A stretch of 64,000 nucleotides of DNA from Sanyastnella coralliicola (GCF_030845195.1 NZ_CP132543.1:1071501-1135500), one strand, 5' to 3'; counted from the first letter of the stretch, positions 35,230 to 43,578 are shown. The notes: generated from the sequence alone by a model not told the origin. A program made the numbers and translations.

Positions 35230-36831
35230 ATGAGACGATTACTGAAAAATGTGCTAGCCGTGTTGCTATTCTTTGCGATGGTAGACCTCAGCGCACAAAC
35301 GTGTTACATGGCTTCTGGAAATAGTGAAGATATCTATGAAGTTGAAATTGCGACGGGTATCGTACTGAATACTTACTCCATGTCAATGAACTTTGGAAAC
35401 ATTGCTGGTTTTTATGGAATAGCTCGAAACCCGGTTGATGGACAGATTTATGCCTTGGTCGATGAAGGGAGCGGAGTCAGAAGCTTTGGTCTAGTGGATA
35501 TCGATGCACAAACCGTAACTGAAATCGGCTCGATTAGCTACATCATGGAAACCATGCAGTTTACATCAGATGGAACACTCTATGCAATGACCGCCAGCAA
35601 CGATGATACTCCTTCACGGTTCTGTACCATAAACGTCTCTACTGGGGCGCTGACTATTTTGGCTGATTTTGATCTCTGGGGAGGATTTGCTCAAGCGTTG
35701 GTTTATGACCAATCGAGCGATCAGATGTACAGAATCGAAGGGGGAGGAGGCTCACCTTTTGGAAGTGACTTCTACTGGTGGCAGCAAGTGGACTACGGCG
35801 CTGCGTCCATCCCAAACCAGACTATGATGAATCCTGGTCTGTTAGACTCTTTTCCATGGACTATTGCCATGTGTTATGAGCAGCCAGGCTCTTATTTGGT
35901 GACTGATTTAGACATGCTCTACTCAGTTGATGCATCTGGAAATTTATCAAATCCACGAACGATGGGTATTGCCAACCCAGAAATCGCAGGTATTGTACTC
36001 ACAGAGACAACCGGGGTAGTTAACGGCTGTACCGACCCACTAGCGTGTAACTACAATGAAAATGCAACCAATGACAATGGGTCTTGCTGTTTTGATAACT
36101 GTGTCGAACTCACCGTAGGTGGAGGATCATTTGACAGCGAAATTGAGTGGACTATACTTGATAACAACGGTGCCGTTTTTGCTTCAGGTGGAGCCGGAAT
36201 TACGAGCTACTGTATGCCTGCTGACTGCTACACGTTTGAAATGGTCGACACCTTTGGTGATGGATGGAACGGAGCAACCTATACTTTTACCGAAAACGGG
36301 GTCGTGGTAGCCACAGGAGATCTTGATACCGCTGAAACCGGAGACGGTGAGTCTTTCGGATCTGATGCTTTCGAGATCGGAGGTGGATGTAATCAAACAG
36401 GATGCCTAGACCCAACCGCATGTAACTACAATGAAAATGCCACCACGGATGACGGAAACTGTATCTATGCTCCTGAAAATGATGCATGTGCCGTATGCAG
36501 CGGTGAAACGGATGGAACGGGAACAGTCATTCAAAGTCCTGATACAGACAATGACGGACTTTGCGACGCAGAAGAGATAAACATCTGGGGCACAGATCCA
36601 TTGATTCAAGATACCGATGGCGATGGTCTTACAGACGGAGCGGAAGTGTTCGTTACTTCCACTGACCCCATGAATACTGACACGAACGCTAATGGTTGTG
36701 ATGACCTAAACGAAAATATAGGTAATTGCGGTGACATCAATGAATGTCAAAGCGACCTAAATGGCGATGGTCTAGTTAACGCATCTGACCTTCTTATTTT
36801 CTTATCTGGTTTTGGTTCTACTTGTGATTAA
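35230..36831 (+). CDS. Secreted modular protein with Asn/Cys repeats, TSP3-like and C-terminal dockerin-like repeat
   Basis: 533 residues with a signal peptide (VDLSAQ). Residues about 25-255 look like a propeller or DUF4394-like domain (YGIARNPVDGQIYAL, DGTLYAMTAS). Two copies of the Bacteroidota repeat GCxDPxACNYNENATxDxGxC follow at about 263 and 393, flanking a domain with TFEMVDTFGDGWNGATYTF near 335. A thrombospondin type 3-like calcium-binding stretch (DTDNDGLCDAEE, DTDGDGLTDGAE) follows. The protein ends with one dockerin-like loop (SDLNGDGLVNASDLLIFLSGFG) and four more residues, with no T9SS sorting domain after it. How it is retained is unclear. A good terminator follows. Confidence 0.85.
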   Translation: MRRLLKNVLAVLLFFAMVDLSAQTCYMASGNSEDIYEVEIATGIVLNTYSMSMNFGNIAGFYGIARNPVDGQIYALVDEGSGVRSFGLVDIDAQTVTEIGSISYIMETMQFTSDGTLYAMTASNDDTPSRFCTINVSTGALTILADFDLWGGFAQALVYDQSSDQMYRIEGGGGSPFGSDFYWWQQVDYGAASIPNQTMMNPGLLDSFPWTIAMCYEQPGSYLVTDLDMLYSVDASGNLSNPRTMGIANPEIAGIVLTETTGVVNGCTDPLACNYNENATNDNGSCCFDNCVELTVGGGSFDSEIEWTILDNNGAVFASGGAGITSYCMPADCYTFEMVDTFGDGWNGATYTFTENGVVVATGDLDTAETGDGESFGSDAFEIGGGCNQTGCLDPTACNYNENATTDDGNCIYAPENDACAVCSGETDGTGTVIQSPDTDNDGLCDAEEINIWGTDPLIQDTDGDGLTDGAEVFVTSTDPMNTDTNANGCDDLNENIGNCGDINECQSDLNGDGLVNASDLLIFLSGFGSTCD

Positions 36832-36848
36832 TTAAAACCGTCCTTGCA

Positions 36849-36884
36849 AAAAATGCCGCTGAATTTTCAGTGGCATTTTTTTTT
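36849..36884 (+). terminator. Rho-independent terminator
   Basis: A 14-bp stem with one G-T pair (left arm AAAATGCCGCTGAA) and a run of nine T residues. The T-run merges directly into heptad island 7. Confidence 0.9.
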
Positions 36885-36983
36885 GGTTTTTGGTTTTTGG
36901 TTCTTGGGTATGGAGTTCGGGGAAGCTTTAATTTCCGTCCACCGTCCACCGTCCACCGTCCACCGTAGACCGCAAACCGAGCA
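36880..36983. repeat. Heptad island 7
   Basis: TTTTTGG heptads (36880-36907) grow out of the terminator T-tract. A second array of CCGTCCA x4, CCGTAGA, CCGCAAA and CCGAGCA occupies 36935-36983. Confidence 0.85.
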
Positions 36984-36989
36984 TTAAAT

Positions 36990-37059
36990 GGTGCATGAAT
37001 GCACCGCTAAAGGACTTTGATGTGGACTTTTTGGTCCATTAGCGGCGCATTGATGCGCC
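36990..37059. repeat. Compact three-hairpin element
   Basis: Two near-identical perfect hairpins, GGTGCAT-GA-ATGCACC (36990-37005) and GGCGCAT-TG-ATGCGCC (37044-37059), flank a central arm closed by GCTAA (37006-37010) and TTAGC (37039-37043) with an inner GGAC/GTCC stem. Seventy bases would fold into a symmetric three-armed structure. It is seen once in this window, so a mobile REP-like origin is a suggestion only. Confidence 0.6.
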
Positions 37060-37176
37060 TGACGTTTAGAGCAATTTCTAAATAGCCGTCGACATGTGGG
37101 TTCGTTTTGTTCTGTCACCGCGCTCCGCACCCCGCGTTTCCAACTTCCATATTTTTCCTACACCGGCGCAACCCTT

Positions 37177-37208
37177 TTTGAAAGGTGCGCGTCTTGCTAG
37201 TGACTTTG
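37177..37208 (+). promoter_or_regulatory. Promoter for the ECF sigma operon (TTTG-N20-TGACTTTG)
   Basis: The -33 TTTG (37177-37180) and a -7 box TGACTTTG (37201-37208), one base off TAnnTTTG, are 20 bp apart. The box ends 6 bp before ATG 37215, so the mRNA would start at or next to the initiation codon. Confidence 0.65.
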
Positions 37209-37214
37209 GTGAAA

Positions 37215-37760
37215 ATGACGGATCTACGAGAGATCATAGAAGGATGTAAAAAGAACAAGCGCAAGTCGCAGGACGCTCTGTATGAGCGTTACTCTGGGAT
37301 GCTGTTCGCTGTCTGTCTGCGATATACTCGTAATCAGTTTGACGCCGAGGACGTACTGCAAGAAGGATTTGTGAAGATCTTCAAGAACATTGGGATGTAT
37401 TCACCTGGAAAGTCTTTCGAAGGATGGATCCGAAGAATTATGGTCAACACGGCCATTACATTCTACCGACGAAATCTCAAGCATGCGTACCACGACGATG
37501 TATCGGAGTCACACGAACTCTACGATGACCTTGGTCCTGACCAGAACGCAGAGTTTTCGCAGGAAGAGCTGATGAATGCCATCAACAAATTACCTGCTGG
37601 TTATAAAATGGTCTTCAACATGTATGTAGTTGAAGGCTATAAACACAAAGAAATAGCCGAAGCGCTAGACATCGACATTAATACTTCGAAGTCGCAGCTG
37701 TCTAGAGCTAAGAAATACCTTCAGCGAGAGCTGTTGGAAATGAGTAAGATAAACTTGTGA
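37215..37760 (+). CDS. ECF-type RNA polymerase sigma factor
   Basis: 181 residues from ATG 37215; the longer reading would start with GTG inside the promoter. Region 2 is seen as LYERYSGMLFAVCLRYTRNQFDAEDVLQEGFVKIF, with WIRRIMVNTAITFYRR at its end. Region 4 is INKLPAGYKMVFNMYVVEGYKHKEIAEALDI followed by the recognition helix INTSKSQLSRAKKYLQ. It directs RNA polymerase to a small regulon. It is followed 4 bp later by a membrane-anchored protein, the usual arrangement for an ECF sigma and its anti-sigma partner, and then by an outer-membrane-type protein. Confidence 0.93.
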   Translation: MTDLREIIEGCKKNKRKSQDALYERYSGMLFAVCLRYTRNQFDAEDVLQEGFVKIFKNIGMYSPGKSFEGWIRRIMVNTAITFYRRNLKHAYHDDVSESHELYDDLGPDQNAEFSQEELMNAINKLPAGYKMVFNMYVVEGYKHKEIAEALDIDINTSKSQLSRAKKYLQRELLEMSKINL

Positions 37761-37764
37761 GGAT

Positions 37765-38433
37765 ATGATGAAGCGGCATGATGACCCACTATTTGAGATG
37801 TTCCGTGAAGGGCTGCACAATGCAGAAGTAGCCCCTCCGAAGGGAACGTACGCAGGAATTCGCAGTCAAATGCAAAACCCTGGGTTCTTCTCTTTCGCCT
37901 GGAACAGATTGAACGTTTACACCGGAGGCTTGATCCTAGCGGCCGGTCTCGGAGCAGCCTACCTACTTGGAGGCAATGCTCAGCACCAAGGAGTGCAAGC
38001 ATTCGATGCATCACTTGATCTCAATGCAGGGAACCAACGTATTGCTTACGTAGCACAAAGTGAAGGAGATGTGATAGAGGAGGATGTGTACGTAGCCCCA
38101 AGCACGAACAACACGATCTATACTAAACCTACCCCTATCCGTCCTGATGCTACTCAGGCCCAGCAAGGTGCAGCTGACAATGGACAACCATTGAACAACC
38201 AGCACTTGCAAGTAGCCCAGGTAACGGAAGAGCCCGCAGCCGATTGTGTGCTACATGACGCTGCCGAAGCTATGCCGTGTGTAAAAACACGAGAAGCCGC
38301 TCAGATCCCTGCGAATTGGTTAGACATGGTTAATGAACCGAATCTAGACAACTTGCTTACGCAGCTAGATTCTGACGCAGATGTGATCTACCTCACACTG
38401 CCGGTGAAAATCGAAGTGACTGATGCGGAATAA
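37765..38433 (+). CDS. Putative anti-sigma factor (single-pass membrane protein)
   Basis: 222 residues. The N-terminal 45 residues are soluble and helical (DPLFEMFREGLHNAEVAPPKGTY), followed by one membrane segment (about 53-69, GGLILAAGLGAAYLLGG) and a low-complexity periplasmic part rich in Gln, Asn, Ala and Pro. Position and topology fit an anti-sigma factor binding the sigma encoded just upstream, but no HXXXCXXC zinc motif is present. The short conserved N-terminal pattern is common in Bacteroidota proteins encoded next to ECF sigmas. Start ATG 37765 or the adjacent ATG 37768. Confidence 0.7.
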   Translation: MMKRHDDPLFEMFREGLHNAEVAPPKGTYAGIRSQMQNPGFFSFAWNRLNVYTGGLILAAGLGAAYLLGGNAQHQGVQAFDASLDLNAGNQRIAYVAQSEGDVIEEDVYVAPSTNNTIYTKPTPIRPDATQAQQGAADNGQPLNNQHLQVAQVTEEPAADCVLHDAAEAMPCVKTREAAQIPANWLDMVNEPNLDNLLTQLDSDADVIYLTLPVKIEVTDAE

Positions 38434-38486
38434 GCTATATTAGCCCTCCGAGAGGACTGATAATGCAAATGCTTCAACAAGATCAT

Positions 38487-39446
38487 ATGAGAAAGAGCAG
38501 AGCCTACTGGCTGCTGCTCTTTTCTTTTTTTCTCGCCTTTCAGGCGGAAGCATCTACGACGCCATTCATTCTCGAAAACGACACCATTATTCTCGGCGGC
38601 AAAACACTGATCGTAGAAAGGGAAGTGGTGTATGACAGCTCATCAACCTCCAGCAATCAACTCGAACCCGAAGAAAAAGAACGACCACGTTTGAAATTAG
38701 GGACGTGGAGAATCGGATTCGATGTTTCAGGTTACGCTCCCATCGATGGGATGAAATCAAAAGTGGATGGTTACAGCAGCCTCAATGCTTTTGTTGGTCC
38801 AGACCTAAGAAGAGGAAGCGGAATGGGAATAGGCGGACATATAGAACGTGCCGTAGGAAGAGATGGATTCCTGGTCCACACTGGATTAGCCATCGATTTT
38901 GTCAATGGTTTCAATTATACCCTAGATCAAACCCAACTCGATGACAGCCTGTTATCGTTTGCCTCTTTTGATAAGAATACCTTAGATCAAATCCTCCTCT
39001 TCCGTTACGACATCGGTTCGGAGACAGACACGATCGAAATGACACTCAGTCAAGAGGCAATCCAAACTTCATGGTTACGATTACCAGTAGGATTAGTCTA
39101 CGAAAGAGAGATAAACCGAGAGTTCACCCTTCGCGCAGGCATCTTCGCTGACGTTCGAATGTTCCTGACGGGAAAGTCTCCAGACATCTACCTGTTACCA
39201 GATCGTGGAAGCGAACCGATTCTGTACCAGACAAGTGAGTTGGAAAAAGGCGATATCTACAACCGATTCTCCATCACCCCACGCTTCAGCATCGGCGGAC
39301 GATTCAAAATGGATCGAAGATGGTGGTTCCTAGCCACCCTCAATGGCGGTTTCCCTTTCAACCCAATGAAAGAGAATGAGTTCGTTGAGTACAGAAGTAT
39401 TCTCACGCACGTCAACCTAGGAGTACAATACCATTTCGGCCGCTAA
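38487..39446 (+). CDS. Exported protein, probable outer-membrane beta-barrel
   Basis: 319 residues from ATG 38487, which gives a clean signal peptide (WLLLFSFFLAFQAEA); ATG 38463 is possible. After a charged linker, the protein has alternating hydrophobic beta-strands ending in aromatic residues (WRIGFDVSGYAPI, LVHTGLAIDFVNGFNYTL, LRLPVGLVYEREI, FTLRAGIFADVRMFL, NLGVQYHFGR) and a C-terminal Phe-Gly-Arg, as in outer-membrane barrels (PorT/OprF-like). It is the third gene of the sigma operon and a likely regulon target. A long-form motif relative (TCGCC-TTTCA-GGCGGAA) overlaps the signal-peptide codons. Confidence 0.75.
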   Translation: MRKSRAYWLLLFSFFLAFQAEASTTPFILENDTIILGGKTLIVEREVVYDSSSTSSNQLEPEEKERPRLKLGTWRIGFDVSGYAPIDGMKSKVDGYSSLNAFVGPDLRRGSGMGIGGHIERAVGRDGFLVHTGLAIDFVNGFNYTLDQTQLDDSLLSFASFDKNTLDQILLFRYDIGSETDTIEMTLSQEAIQTSWLRLPVGLVYEREINREFTLRAGIFADVRMFLTGKSPDIYLLPDRGSEPILYQTSELEKGDIYNRFSITPRFSIGGRFKMDRRWWFLATLNGGFPFNPMKENEFVEYRSILTHVNLGVQYHFGR

Positions 39447-39450
39447 CGCG

Positions 39451-39499
39451 GTAGACCGTGGACCGTGGACCGTAGACCGCGTTCCGCAATCCGCGTTCC
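39451..39499. repeat. Heptad island 8: GTGGACC heptads switching to GCGTTCC
   Basis: Seven heptads in one register, GTAGACC, GTGGACC twice, GTAGACC, GCGTTCC, GCAATCC, GCGTTCC, beginning 4 bp after the stop. The family changes half-way with no shift of phase. The stop codon lies within a CCGCTAACGCGG palindrome related to the iterated motif. Confidence 0.85.
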
Positions 39500-39524
39500 T
39501 CTATGACGCAAAGCGGAATAGAAA

Positions 39525-39554
39525 AAGGCAAGGACGTCGTTACATCCTTGCCTT
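39525..39554 (+). terminator. Probable terminator hairpin of the sigma operon
   Basis: A 10-bp stem AAGGCAAGGA/TCCTTGCCTT with a 10-nt loop. The T-tract is weak (ACCTTAACC), so efficiency is uncertain. The following 340 bp up to the next gene contain one CCGGACG unit near 39783 and nothing else I can name. Confidence 0.55.
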
Positions 39555-39896
39555 ACCTTAACCAAAACAACTTTAGAATCTTCTCTAGCCAGGACCTTGC
39601 AGGTTTCTCGGGTAGAGATTAGAACTAAACTCTCTGTATTAAATACGCTTCGAAGTATGTAATTGTTGTATTCCCAATTGATAAAATTTGTAAATGAGAA
39701 TCATAAGTGATTCAGAATCATCTGCGTAATACCCCGTCAGTCCTACAAACCCTGGTAACAAAACCCCACGGAAGCCCGGTGCCGGACGCCGGAATCAGGA
39801 GGCAACCTTATACCCAACAAGCGCGTCATAATACCGGAGTTTCTTGAACTCCTGCGGAATTCTGTGTATTTTTACTCTGACCAATTAGCCCGGCAC

Positions 39897-40943
39897 ATGC
39901 GTCAATTCGCTGTAGTATGTTTATACATTGCTAGCACTTTAGGAGCTAGCGCGCAGGTTCAGAATGGAGGTTTCGAAACTTCTTCTGCCTTGCCGTCCAA
40001 TACAGGTGAATGGACACTCGTTGACGGTTGGAACAATGCCGGTTCGGCTATCGCGTCCCCAGATTACTTTCATAACAATGGTTCATTAGGAGGAGACCTT
40101 CCTGAGACGCCTATTGCTATGATTAATGCCTATGAAGGTGAGGCTATCATGGGCTTTATTGCTACGGGAACGAAAGGAACACAGTATCGTGAGTACATCA
40201 GCACACAGCTTGGTGCTGCGTTGATTCCTGGTGAGAAATATGTGGTGTCTTTCCACATTTCGAACGGGTATGTGACTGACTTCTCAAACGCAGGACTAGG
40301 AACGAGTCACATGGGAGTAGCTTTCACCACGAGTGCACCGGCACAGAATGGCAATCAACCATTGATGTTGACTCCGCAGTTCCGCCGACAGACAGCACTT
40401 TATGATCGCGAATGGCAAGAGTTCACGTTTAGCTTCATTGCTGATGCTGCTTACACCGACATGACCATTGGTGTGTTCGGAGATGACGCGGATAAGACGA
40501 TTGAGTACTTCGACGGTAACAATGCACAATTCGCTTACTACTTCGTAGACAAAGTGAGCATCGACATCGTTAACCCTGAAATTCAAGAAGAATCAAGTGA
40601 AAAAGATGATAGCGAGCCAGATCCGGTGGTTATCATTGATGATGAAATTGAACCTTCATTCTTTATCCCCAATGCCTTCACACCAAACGGAGATGGGGAT
40701 AATGACATTTTCGCTCCTGTTGTGCCAGACGACATGCAAGACTACCGTTTCTGCATTTATAACAGATGGGGTGACTTAGTATTCGAAACATCCGTAACTC
40801 GCATGGGCTGGGATGGAAGCAGTATGTCTGGAGGTCCCGTCTCCACTGACATGTACGTCTGGGAACTGTCGTTCACACGAATCACAGAAGATGGTGAAAA
40901 GCATAAAGAGCGTCACCAAGGAACTGTGAACCTTTTGCGCTAA
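39897..40943 (+). CDS. Secreted protein with CBM-like domain and type B T9SS (CHU_C) sorting domain
   Basis: 348 residues from ATG 39897 with a signal peptide ending GASAQ. Residues about 20-225 resemble a carbohydrate-binding jelly roll (QNGGFETSSALPSNTGEWTLVDGW, YEGEAIMGFIATG, YFVDKVSIDIV). After an acidic linker, the last 85 residues are the CHU_C or gliding-motility-associated domain: FFIPNAFTPNGDGDNDIF, FCIYNRWGDLVFET, MYVWELSFT and HQGTVNLLR at the end. Such type B domains direct T9SS secretion without the cleavage and anchoring seen for type A and often belong to filamentous adhesins. It is followed 31 bp later by bshC but they probably have separate promoters. Confidence 0.87.
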   Translation: MRQFAVVCLYIASTLGASAQVQNGGFETSSALPSNTGEWTLVDGWNNAGSAIASPDYFHNNGSLGGDLPETPIAMINAYEGEAIMGFIATGTKGTQYREYISTQLGAALIPGEKYVVSFHISNGYVTDFSNAGLGTSHMGVAFTTSAPAQNGNQPLMLTPQFRRQTALYDREWQEFTFSFIADAAYTDMTIGVFGDDADKTIEYFDGNNAQFAYYFVDKVSIDIVNPEIQEESSEKDDSEPDPVVIIDDEIEPSFFIPNAFTPNGDGDNDIFAPVVPDDMQDYRFCIYNRWGDLVFETSVTRMGWDGSSMSGGPVSTDMYVWELSFTRITEDGEKHKERHQGTVNLLR

Positions 40944-40962
40944 TCATGACGCAAATGCTGTG

Positions 40963-40970
40963 TACCTTCG
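40963..40970 (+). promoter_or_regulatory. Promoter -7-like box (TACCTTCG) for bshC
   Basis: One base off TAnnTTTG, ending 4 bp before ATG 40975, which would give a leaderless message. Confidence 0.4.
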
Positions 40971-40974
40971 CAGC

Positions 40975-42564
40975 ATGATCATCCAATCTATCGCACATCT
41001 TGATCTCGACTTAATCCCTCAAGGGGTTCGTGATTTGTTGAGTCAACAGGCACAAATCCAGCCTCTTATCAATCAGTTTGCAGATGAAAATGGATTCGAA
41101 AAAGCCATTGCTTCTCGCCGTTTTCATGCTTCTATTCGTCGCCTAACGGCGGAACGCATCCGCTTACAATACGGAGAGCACATTGTTCCAGAAGTCTCAC
41201 AACAGCTGGAGAAATTCGAAGATGAGCAAACGTTCACGGTGACTACTGGTCATCAGCTCAACCTCTTCACCGGTCCGGCCTTCTTCTTTTACAAAATCAT
41301 TCACACCATAAGTCTTGCTCGAAGACTGAATGAATTGCACCCTGGGAAGCACTTCATTCCAGTGTATTGGATGGCAACAGAAGACCACGACCTTGATGAG
41401 ATTGACCACACGACCTTCTTCAGACAAGAGTTGAAGTGGGAGCGAGCGAATGAAGGGGCTGTCGGACGCATGAGCACTGACGGACTTCCTGCGTTAGCAG
41501 CTCAAGTCAAAGAAATCCTGCGCTGGGATGATGATCACCCGAAATGGAAAGTACTTGAGGCCTATGCGAATGCCCAAGACCTAGCATCAGCCACGCGAAC
41601 ACTAGTGAATGAGCTTTTTGGTCACGAAGGATTAGTAGTGATTGATGCCGATGACGCAGAGCTGAAAAGAGCTTTCGCAGGACATATGTGGCGCGATATC
41701 GATGAAGGTGTAGGGAAGCAATACGTAACACAACAGAACCAACAGCTTCAAGAGCTTGGGTACAAGGTTCAAGTGAATCCTCGAGACATCAATCTCTTCT
41801 ACCTTACAGACAATGAGCGTATTCGATTGTCTAGGCAAGGGGAGCAAGTAAAGGGTGTTGATACAGACCATACATGGTCTCTCGACGAGATTCAATCTGA
41901 ACTTCAAGCGCATCCCGAACGATTCAGTCCGAACGTAGTTATGCGACCGCTATACCAAGAGGTCATCTTGCCTAACATCGCCTACATCGGTGGACCTGGG
42001 GAAATGAGTTACTGGATCCAACTGAAGTCTTTCTTTGATGTAATGGAAGTGGATTTCCCAATCCTTTTACCGAGAAACGGTGCATTGATCCTGAGCGCTT
42101 CCGCGCTAGCGAAAGTCAAAAAACTCAGCTTAGAAATCAACGACCTCTTCAACGAGAGACCAGAAGACTTCACCCGCGCATGGCTGGATGCAAATACCTC
42201 CGTAGACTTCAGCTTAGACGAAGCAAAAGCTAGCATCGCTTCCATCTTTGAGGAGATAAAGTCGAAAGCAACAGAAGTGGATCAATCATTGAATAAGAAG
42301 GTAGAGGGGAGCTTGCAGCGACAACTCAAGGAGATTGAGGGAATTGAAAAGTCAATGGAGAAGGCGTGGAAGAACAGGCAAGAGACGTCATTGCGCCAAC
42401 TCGAGAATCTTCATGATACCGTTTTCCCTGGCGGAAGTTTCCAAGAAAGGAAGCAGAATTTCTTTGGATTGGAATCAGGCTTTCAAGCTAACCTAGTGGA
42501 TATCCTGTTGAAAGAAATGCGTCCGTTAGAACCCGGAATTTTGGTGATCGCAGACGAAAAGTAA
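40975..42564 (+). CDS. bshC: Bacillithiol biosynthesis cysteine-adding enzyme BshC
   Basis: 529 residues from ATG 40975; the longer GTG reading overlaps the promoter box. BshC joins cysteine to glucosaminyl-malate, the last step of bacillithiol synthesis. Family landmarks are visible: TVTTGHQLNLFTGPAFFFYKI near residue 86, YWMATEDHDLDEI near 128, a coiled coil near 420-475, and FSPNVVMRPLYQEVILPNIAYIGGPGEMSYW near 320. Length fits the family (about 530-540). A YtxJ bacilliredoxin at 61390 supports bacillithiol use in this organism. The gene carries both an exact short motif copy (42099) and a long-form copy (41139). Confidence 0.93.
   Translation: MIIQSIAHLDLDLIPQGVRDLLSQQAQIQPLINQFADENGFEKAIASRRFHASIRRLTAERIRLQYGEHIVPEVSQQLEKFEDEQTFTVTTGHQLNLFTGPAFFFYKIIHTISLARRLNELHPGKHFIPVYWMATEDHDLDEIDHTTFFRQELKWERANEGAVGRMSTDGLPALAAQVKEILRWDDDHPKWKVLEAYANAQDLASATRTLVNELFGHEGLVVIDADDAELKRAFAGHMWRDIDEGVGKQYVTQQNQQLQELGYKVQVNPRDINLFYLTDNERIRLSRQGEQVKGVDTDHTWSLDEIQSELQAHPERFSPNVVMRPLYQEVILPNIAYIGGPGEMSYWIQLKSFFDVMEVDFPILLPRNGALILSASALAKVKKLSLEINDLFNERPEDFTRAWLDANTSVDFSLDEAKASIASIFEEIKSKATEVDQSLNKKVEGSLQRQLKEIEGIEKSMEKAWKNRQETSLRQLENLHDTVFPGGSFQERKQNFFGLESGFQANLVDILLKEMRPLEPGILVIADEK
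41139..41154 (+). repeat. Long-form hairpin motif TCGCCTAACGGCGGAA inside bshC
   Basis: A 16-base exact match to the intergenic copy at 22842, here coding and read as part of Arg-Leu-Thr-Ala-Glu-Arg. Confidence 0.7.
42099..42113 (-). repeat. Iterated motif copy inside bshC
   Basis: Minus orientation; on the coding strand TCC-GCG-CTA-GCG gives Ser-Ala-Leu-Ala at the start of the coiled-coil region. Confidence 0.85.
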
Positions 42565-42602
42565 AAGCAATCAATTACCTTAGTGTTGAAAATACACTAA
42601 CC

Positions 42603-43025
42603 ATGGCTCATCACTTAGAGAACGCGAAAGACGCAGCAGGAAACAATGCCTCACCGGTACTTCCTGATGAAGTAAAGAACTTCCTTATCGACATCGACGG
42701 AACTATTACTGAAGACGTCCCAAACGAAGAGCCAGAGCGCATGGCCACCTGTGAACCCTTCCCAGATGCATTGGAAATCATGGAGAAGTGGTACGAAGAA
42801 GGACACATCATCACCTTCTTCACGTCGCGCACAGAAGCTCATCGTGAGGTAACTGAAGTGTGGCTAAAGAAGCACAACATCCGCTACCACGCACTACTCA
42901 TGGGCAAACCACGCGGAGGCAATTACCACTGGATTGATAACCACATCGTTCGCGCAACACGTTTCGAAGGTAAGTTCACCGATTTGGTGACGGAGACACG
43001 TGAGATTGAGGTGTTTAAGAAGTAG
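42603..43025 (+). CDS. HAD-superfamily phosphatase-like protein
   Basis: 140 residues without signal peptide. The HAD nucleophile motif DIDGTITED is at about residue 31, motif II is TFFTSRTEAH near 77, a conserved Lys-Pro-Arg-Gly-Gly follows (LLMGKPRGGNYHWIDNH near 100), and an Asp in HWIDNH may serve as the last acidic motif. It lacks a cap domain, so it may act on a large substrate. Homologues in Bacteroidota are often labelled phosphoheptose isomerase, which the sequence does not support. Not clearly in an operon. Confidence 0.8.
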   Translation: MAHHLENAKDAAGNNASPVLPDEVKNFLIDIDGTITEDVPNEEPERMATCEPFPDALEIMEKWYEEGHIITFFTSRTEAHREVTEVWLKKHNIRYHALLMGKPRGGNYHWIDNHIVRATRFEGKFTDLVTETREIEVFKK

Positions 43026-43030
43026 TCATT

Positions 43031-43164
43031 CGGCGTCCGGCGTCCGGCATCCGGCGTCCGTGCTTGTATTAGTTCTTGGTCTTTAGTCCTTAGTCCTTAG
43101 TCTTTAGTCCTTAGTATTTAGACTCTAGTCCCTAGACTCTTGACTCTAGACTCTAGACCCTCGT
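43031..43164. repeat. Heptad island 9, running into the ruvX stop
   Basis: Four CGGCGTC heptads (43031-43058) are followed after 15 bp by thirteen heptads of the CTTAGTC/CTCTAGA class (43074-43164). The second array covers the last codons and TAG of ruvX (stop at 43153-43155). Confidence 0.9.
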
Positions 43165-43563
43165 CTCCAAATACCTTTGGAGGATTACTGCGGCGGAGAC
43201 CATATCCAAATTCTTCTTGTTTCGGCGATTCTTCTTTCGCATTCCGCCAGCGACCATGGCTTGCATGGCATCACGACTGCTGTATGATTCATCAACGCGG
43301 TGCAGGGGAATGGCTGGATATTTCTTGGCTAGGTCTTTACAGAATTGATCGATAATGGCCGAGCTATCTGTGGCTTCACCGAACATGGACGGGTCGCCTA
43401 CGACAAAGTCAGAGATCTTTTCAGAGTTCATTAGACGTTGAATGTGATCCCAAATGTCTTTGGTGTCAATGCCTTCAAGCGGACTAGCGATTATCTGAAG
43501 TTCATCAGTAATAGCTAAGCCGGTACGCTTTCCGCCGTAGTCAAATGCAAGGATTTTACCCAT
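43153..43563 (-). CDS. ruvX: Holliday-junction-resolvase-like RNase YqgF/RuvX
   Basis: 136 residues, normal length for the family. The RNase H-like fold shows FDYGGKRTGLAITDE at the start with the first catalytic Asp, the second acidic position in VDESYSS near 90, and DMVSAAVILQRYL near the end with a third Asp. In bacteria YqgF takes part in pre-16S rRNA 5' end maturation. Its last four codons and stop lie within the heptad array, so the C-terminal sequence may vary between strains. A TACCTTTG box sits 4 bp upstream of the ATG. The gene follows pbpC by 15 bp on the same strand. Confidence 0.92.
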   Translation of the reverse strand: MGKILAFDYGGKRTGLAITDELQIIASPLEGIDTKDIWDHIQRLMNSEKISDFVVGDPSMFGEATDSSAIIDQFCKDLAKKYPAIPLHRVDESYSSRDAMQAMVAGGMRKKNRRNKKNLDMVSAAVILQRYLETRV

Positions 43564-43567
43564 GGGG

Positions 43568-43575
43568 CAAAGGTA
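43568..43575 (-). promoter_or_regulatory. Promoter -7 box (TACCTTTG) for ruvX
   Basis: An exact TAnnTTTG match on the minus strand ending 4 bp before the ruvX ATG and just outside the pbpC stop. It predicts a leaderless transcript in addition to any read-through from pbpC. Confidence 0.6.
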
Positions 43576-43578
43576 GGA

